DNA of 64,000 nt from CALKZN01 sp050633785 (GTDB lineage Bacteria > Pseudomonadota > Gammaproteobacteria > Arenicellales > Arenicellaceae), in assembly GCA_050633785.1 (NCBI GenBank), contig JBOEHE010000001.1, positions 1-64,000 on the forward strand, written 5' to 3'. Each line of letters opens with the position of its first letter. Position 1 is the first letter of the stretch. The notes beneath the pieces are model-generated. The model did not search any database and had not been told where the DNA came from. It saw only the letters and a program-made list of their open reading frames with translations. A program made the position numbers and the translations under genes. Positions 60,294-64,000 of the stretch are shown piece by piece.

Positions 60294-61463
60294 ATGCAAG
60301 ACACTATACGAGTTTGCACACCCAGATATTTACAAATAGGTAAAGGCAGCATCACACAGTTATCCAATGTTCTTAAAACCATTGGTTCAGCTAACCGCCC
60401 TCTAATTGTCACTGACAAAATGATGGTTGAGCTTGGACATGTAGATCGTATTAGACAACATTTAAACGAACATGGAATCAACTGTGGTGTATTCGATGAA
60501 ACCATTCCAGATCCAACTGACACCGTCATAGAAGCAGGCTTAAACACCCTTAAATCTGGCGGATTTGACTGTGTTATAGGTCTTGGCGGTGGCAGTCCAA
60601 TTGATACCGCCAAAGCAATCTCCGTTCTGTCTCAACACAGTTCAAATATTCTGGACTACCGTCCGCCCAAACAATTTAATCAGGCCGGACTTCCCATAAT
60701 CGCTATCCCTACAACCGCAGGAACTGGCTCAGAAGTGACCCATCATACGGTTATTGTGCATTCAGCTACACAGGAAAAGATTTCGTGTAGAGGTGAAGCA
60801 TTTGTTCCCACTGCCGCAATCATTGACTATGAGTTGACACTGTCAAAGCCAAGTCGCCTGACCGCTGACAATGCCTTAGATACACTGACTCATGCAATTG
60901 AAGCGTATGTCAGTCATAAGGCAACACTTTATACCGACAGACTTGCACTTGACTGTATGCGCCTGGTCACAAGCAACCTGAAAAAAGCCTATCTAGATCC
61001 TGGCGACATTGTGGCTCGCGAGTCCTTAATGCTGGCAGCCACTTTTGGCGGTTTAGCTTTTTCAAATTCATCCATTGCTCTGGTTCATGCCATGAGCCGT
61101 CCATTGGGGAGCCTGTTCCATGTACCACACGGAATGGGCAATGCAATGCTATTGCCAACAGTCACTGCATTTTCCAAGCCAGCTGCATTAAGCCGCTATG
61201 CAGATTGCGCTAAAGCTATGGGCTGGGCCAAGGATGATGACACCAATGATGCAGCAGCCAATGCATTAGTCAATGGACTCTATGCACTGAACGATCAATT
61301 AAATGTCCCTACGTTATCTGCGTTCGGTATAGACAAAACTGCTTATGATGACGCAATTGACCAAATGGCTGATGACGCTATCCGTTCTGGCGCACCTGGA
61401 AACAATCCCAAGGCAAGCAGTAAAGAGGAAATATCACACCTGTATAAACAAGTCTGGGCATAG
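60294..61463 (+). CDS. Iron-containing alcohol dehydrogenase
   Basis: A 389-residue group III alcohol dehydrogenase. NAD-binding GLGGGSPIDTAKAISVL; PTTAGTGSEVT; metal-binding ADNALDTLTHAIEAYVSHKA (Asp and His) and HAMSRPLGSLFHVPHGMGNAMLLP (two His). Iron or another divalent metal is expected. It should oxidise a hydroxy acid or alcohol taken up by the adjacent TRAP system, or reduce an aldehyde. GAGAGA precedes the ATG. First gene of an operon with the TRAP genes, 61 bases before dctP. Confidence 0.93.
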   Translation: MQDTIRVCTPRYLQIGKGSITQLSNVLKTIGSANRPLIVTDKMMVELGHVDRIRQHLNEHGINCGVFDETIPDPTDTVIEAGLNTLKSGGFDCVIGLGGGSPIDTAKAISVLSQHSSNILDYRPPKQFNQAGLPIIAIPTTAGTGSEVTHHTVIVHSATQEKISCRGEAFVPTAAIIDYELTLSKPSRLTADNALDTLTHAIEAYVSHKATLYTDRLALDCMRLVTSNLKKAYLDPGDIVARESLMLAATFGGLAFSNSSIALVHAMSRPLGSLFHVPHGMGNAMLLPTVTAFSKPAALSRYADCAKAMGWAKDDDTNDAAANALVNGLYALNDQLNVPTLSAFGIDKTAYDDAIDQMADDAIRSGAPGNNPKASSKEEISHLYKQVWA

Positions 61464-61524
61464 AAACATTGAACAGACTATTCGATATATACATTACAAC
61501 CATTTTATTAAAGAGGAGAATACT

Positions 61525-62616
61525 ATGACAATATCAATACAGACTCTCACAGATTTTAGCCGCCGAGCATCCAGCATTGCGGCACTCTCTGCCTTGTTCT
61601 TGATAGCGGGTTTAAACATACCTGTTCACGCTGAAGAAAAAATTCGCTGGAAAGTTCAATCAACATTCAACACAGGCTGGCCTGCTCTGGGAGACCCTAT
61701 TGCCCGTGTTTCCAAGACACTCAAAGAAGTGACTGATGGCCGCATCAATCTGAAAGTGTATGAACCGGGAAAAATTGTCCCGCCTCTGGAAATCTCACCT
61801 TCAATCAGTCGAGGTGATTTACCAGCAGCCTACAATTATTTAGCTTACGATCAAGGTCGAATCCCTTCTGCAGTACTATTCTCAGCAGTCCCCTTTGGCA
61901 TGGAACCTTGGGAATACGCCGCATGGTGGTTTGAAGGCGAGGGTTCAGCACTGGCAGCGGAACTGTACCATGGCCAAAATATCCACCCATTGCTGTGCAG
62001 TACAATTGGACCGGAAACAGCCGGTTGGTACCGCAAGCCGATTGAAAAACTCAGCGATATGAAAGGGTTGAAAATACGTTTCTCAGGTTTAGGAGGCATG
62101 GTTTTAAACCGTATTGGAGCTTCAGCAACGTTGATGGCTGGAGGTGAAATTTTCGCGGCCTTGGAAAAAGGCACATTGGATGCCACTGAATATTCAATGC
62201 CAGCAATAGATGAAATTCTTGGTTTTTATAAAATTGCTAAATACAATTTATTTCCTGGGTGGCACCAACCTTCCACATCCACTCACCTTTTGATCAATCT
62301 TGATGAATGGAACAAACTTTCTAAATCCGATCAGGCATTGTTTGAAATGGCATGTACAGCTGCAACCATGCGTGCAATCACTACTGGTGAGGCACTCCAG
62401 GGAGCCCAAATCAAAAATTTCGCTGATAAAGGAGTAACAGCAGCCAAACTACCCGATGAAGTCATTAATGAACTTAAACGCGTAACTGAAGAAGTAATGA
62501 AGGAAGAAGCCTCTAAGGACAAAGATTTTGCTCGCATCTGGGAGTCGCAAAAAGCATTCCATGCTGACTATCAAGTCTGGAAGGAATGGGGATATTTGCC
62601 ACGCGACTTCAAATAA
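61525..62616 (+). CDS. TRAP transporter solute-binding protein (second system)
   Basis: A 363-residue DctP-family periplasmic protein. The ATG at 61525 has GAGGAG 7 bases upstream; a longer frame reaching into the dehydrogenase gene is rejected. Signal peptide about 1-37 (IAALSALFLIAGLNIPVHA-EEK), long and with an Arg pair (SRRASS) near the start. Ligand segment MKGLKIRFSGLGGMVLNRIGA carries the carboxylate-binding Arg, and IFAALEKGTLDATEYSMPAIDEILGFYKIAKYNLFPGWHQPSTSTHLLIN is typical of the TAXI-unrelated DctP7/YiaO-like branch that often binds 2-oxo acids as a dimer. Substrate uncertain. Confidence 0.92.
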   Translation: MTISIQTLTDFSRRASSIAALSALFLIAGLNIPVHAEEKIRWKVQSTFNTGWPALGDPIARVSKTLKEVTDGRINLKVYEPGKIVPPLEISPSISRGDLPAAYNYLAYDQGRIPSAVLFSAVPFGMEPWEYAAWWFEGEGSALAAELYHGQNIHPLLCSTIGPETAGWYRKPIEKLSDMKGLKIRFSGLGGMVLNRIGASATLMAGGEIFAALEKGTLDATEYSMPAIDEILGFYKIAKYNLFPGWHQPSTSTHLLINLDEWNKLSKSDQALFEMACTAATMRAITTGEALQGAQIKNFADKGVTAAKLPDEVINELKRVTEEVMKEEASKDKDFARIWESQKAFHADYQVWKEWGYLPRDFK

Positions 62617-62635
62617 TAACAAAATAACACTGAAT

Positions 62636-62668
62636 GCTGCCCTATGATAAATTTCCTCATGGGGCAGC
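62636..62668 (+). terminator. Hairpin between dctP-like and dctQ-like genes (second system)
   Basis: GCTGCCCTATGA, 9-base loop, TCATGGGGCAGC: a 12-bp stem with one G-U pair, 19 bases after the binding-protein stop and 33 before the small-subunit start. No U-tract follows. As in the first TRAP operon, it could lower expression of the membrane subunits relative to the binding protein. Confidence 0.6.
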
Positions 62669-62701
62669 CAGTACAGTATTCAATGGAAACAGGCGGGACT
62701 C

Positions 62702-63298
62702 ATGCAAAAAACCGGCAATGATGATAAAACCATAATGACCAGCAATTTGCCCCACCATGACACAACATCTGTCATGCGTGATAACGTTATTTCACAAAAA
62801 ATTGATTCTCTAATCAGACTGATAGGAGAAATATTCAGTTGGCTGTGGCTGGTACTTCTGGCAGTTATCATTGGCAATGTCATTTTACGTTATGTCTTTA
62901 GCCAGGGCATGATCGAGTTGGAAGAACTGCAGTGGTATCTATATGCTGCAGCCTGGCTAGCTGGCCTTTCTTATACGTTCATTGCCGACGGTCATGTGCG
63001 GGTTGATGTCATTTATGAAAAACTGCGCTTTCGCACTCAGCTATGGTTGGAAATGACCGGGCTGCTATTACTGTTCCTGCCCTTTGTCTGTTTTATTATC
63101 TACTATTCAGTCCCCTTTGTTGAGCTATCCTGGCAAACCAATGAAACCTCTACATCAGCGAATGGCTTAGGTGCAAGGTGGCTGATAAAGGGCTGCCTTT
63201 TGTTCAGCTTCTGTTTGCTGCTGCTGGTGGGTATATCTCGGCTATTACGCGTAGCCACAACACTGGTTTACGGACCCGATCTGCGGGGTGAAAAATGA
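62702..63298 (+). CDS. TRAP transporter small membrane subunit (second system)
   Basis: A 198-residue DctQ-family protein with four helices (about 42-64, 78-98, 115-138, 155-178). Signature: LAVIIGNVILRYVFSQGMIELEELQWYLYAAAWLAGLSYTFIADGHVRVD. A 38-residue polar N-terminus precedes the first helix; a start at the later ATG (codon 12) is possible. Overlaps the next gene by four bases. Confidence 0.92.
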   Translation: MQKTGNDDKTIMTSNLPHHDTTSVMRDNVISQKIDSLIRLIGEIFSWLWLVLLAVIIGNVILRYVFSQGMIELEELQWYLYAAAWLAGLSYTFIADGHVRVDVIYEKLRFRTQLWLEMTGLLLLFLPFVCFIIYYSVPFVELSWQTNETSTSANGLGARWLIKGCLLFSFCLLLLVGISRLLRVATTLVYGPDLRGEK

Positions 63299-64000
63299 TA
63301 AGTGATCCAAGCCAGTACATGGCAATTGCCCTATTCGCAGCCTTCATTATGCTCATTTTCTCAGGCTACCCAATTGCCTGGTTAATGGGTGGGCTGGCAG
63401 TATTATTCACTGCCATTTCTGTCTTTTCAGACACGTACTTTGACACTTTCTTTGGTGTAGACTGGGGCTATAGTTCTATTGTTGTAGCTCGCATATACGC
63501 CGTCATGAACAACTGGGTATTAGTTGCTCTGCCTATGTTTGTCTTCATGGGTATTATGATGGACAAATCAGGCATTGCCGAAGATTTAATGACAGACCTG
63601 ACGAAACTATTCGGGCGCGTCCGCGGTGGCCTGGCAATTACTATTATTGTGATAGGCGTGCTATTAGCTGCTTCAACCGGGATCATCGGCGCATCAGTAG
63701 TATTATTGGCCATTCTCGGTGTACCGTTAATGCTTAAGCACCAGTATGATGCAGCTCTGGCTTGTGGTGTGGTCTGCGCAACTGGCACATTGGGCATTCT
63801 GATACCACCATCTATTATGCTAGTGCTGATGGCAGACCAGATCAGAGTTTCCGTTGGTGATTTATTTATGGGAGCAATGTTTCCTGGACTTATGTTAGGC
63901 GGTCTCTACACCCTTTTTATTTTAAGCTATGCCTTCTTACGACCAACCGTTGCCCCGGCACCCAGAGATGCTGAACCCATCACGTTTCAATTGATCCTGA
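63295..64000 (+). CDS. TRAP transporter large membrane subunit, cut by the window end
   Basis: The first 235 codons of a DctM-family protein; the frame is open at base 64000. The ATG overlaps the preceding stop as ATGA. It reads MISDPSQYMAIALF, then FVFMGIMMDKSGIAEDLM, GGLAITIIVIGVLLAASTGIIGASVVLLAILGVP and CATGTLGILIPPSIMLVLMADQ, all typical of DctM. It completes a dctPQM set transcribed from the alcohol dehydrogenase promoter. Confidence 0.95.
   Translation, partial: MISDPSQYMAIALFAAFIMLIFSGYPIAWLMGGLAVLFTAISVFSDTYFDTFFGVDWGYSSIVVARIYAVMNNWVLVALPMFVFMGIMMDKSGIAEDLMTDLTKLFGRVRGGLAITIIVIGVLLAASTGIIGASVVLLAILGVPLMLKHQYDAALACGVVCATGTLGILIPPSIMLVLMADQIRVSVGDLFMGAMFPGLMLGGLYTLFILSYAFLRPTVAPAPRDAEPITFQLIL

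Noticed and set aside
61345..61524. Extended N-terminus of the second TRAP binding protein
   Set aside because: The extra codons overlap the alcohol dehydrogenase gene and lack a signal peptide; a strong ribosome site and signal peptide mark the start at 61525.
1..64000. tRNA, rRNA, riboswitch, CRISPR, insertion sequence or prophage
   Set aside because: I looked in all gaps over 100 bases and saw no cloverleaf, conserved RNA, repeat-spacer pattern, transposase or phage gene. A covariance-model search would be needed to exclude small RNAs.

Overview
The window looks like chromosomal DNA of a Gram-negative gammaproteobacterium, probably aquatic or marine. The evidence is a complete system I cytochrome c maturation operon (ccmABCDEFGHI), a monomeric NADP-isocitrate dehydrogenase, HflD, KdsA (LPS synthesis), two TRAP-type transporters and the run accA-tilS-pyrG-kdsA-eno. 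Base composition is AT-leaning and even throughout. Several genes appear to start with TTG or GTG (rsgA, ccmA, ccmE, icd, tilS, one response regulator). I cannot name a genus. I found no tRNA, rRNA, CRISPR array, insertion sequence or prophage.

Layout. 0.2-4 kb: two lone periplasmic solute-binding proteins, then a divergent pair made of a PATAN-like cytoplasmic protein and a HAMP membrane protein with no output domain. 4.2-6 kb: an operon of Tat-exported ferritin-like protein, cytochrome c and ECF sigma factor. 6.2-9.5 kb: RsgA, a YdcZ-like membrane protein, a small tautomerase, a LysR regulator and a hemerythrin-like protein. 10-16.8 kb: a C4-dicarboxylate-type TRAP system (dctPQM) with its own DctB/DctD two-component system, preceded by a good sigma-54 promoter and a candidate enhancer. 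17.2-23.9 kb: metG, a soluble RnfB-like ferredoxin, nth, a FIST protein, a methyltransferase and ArsS. 23.9-30.4 kb: a Ycf46-like AAA+ ATPase, a Sel1/TPR membrane protein, PPK2, a PhyH-type dioxygenase and a small coupled gene pair. 30.5-37.4 kb: the ccm operon. 37.4-42.3 kb: GDPD, a DUF2189 protein and a run of small, mostly unknown genes. 42.5-51.8 kb: icd, hflD, eno, kdsA, pyrG, tilS and accA. 52-57.7 kb: a response regulator and an unusual histidine kinase, divergent from a PspA-like protein, a membrane protein and a secreted VWA protein. 57.7-64 kb: an IclR regulator, a CoA-acylating type aldehyde dehydrogenase, an iron alcohol dehydrogenase and a second TRAP system whose large subunit runs off the window.

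How the parts work together. The first TRAP operon can be read as a closed circuit: DctB senses the substrate, DctD activates sigma-54 RNA polymerase at the dctP promoter, and a hairpin between dctP and dctQ probably sets binding protein above membrane subunits. The second TRAP operon also has a hairpin at that place. Its dehydrogenases suggest uptake of a hydroxy acid or similar alcohol, oxidation to an aldehyde and then conversion to an acyl-CoA or acid. The ccm operon supplies heme to c-type cytochromes such as the one in the ECF operon. The best candidate for an undescribed system is the 52-57.7 kb module, which combines a kinase carrying a lysine-rich insert, an 11-base direct repeat of the OmpR/PhoB type in the divergent promoter, and a PspA/membrane/VWA output set.
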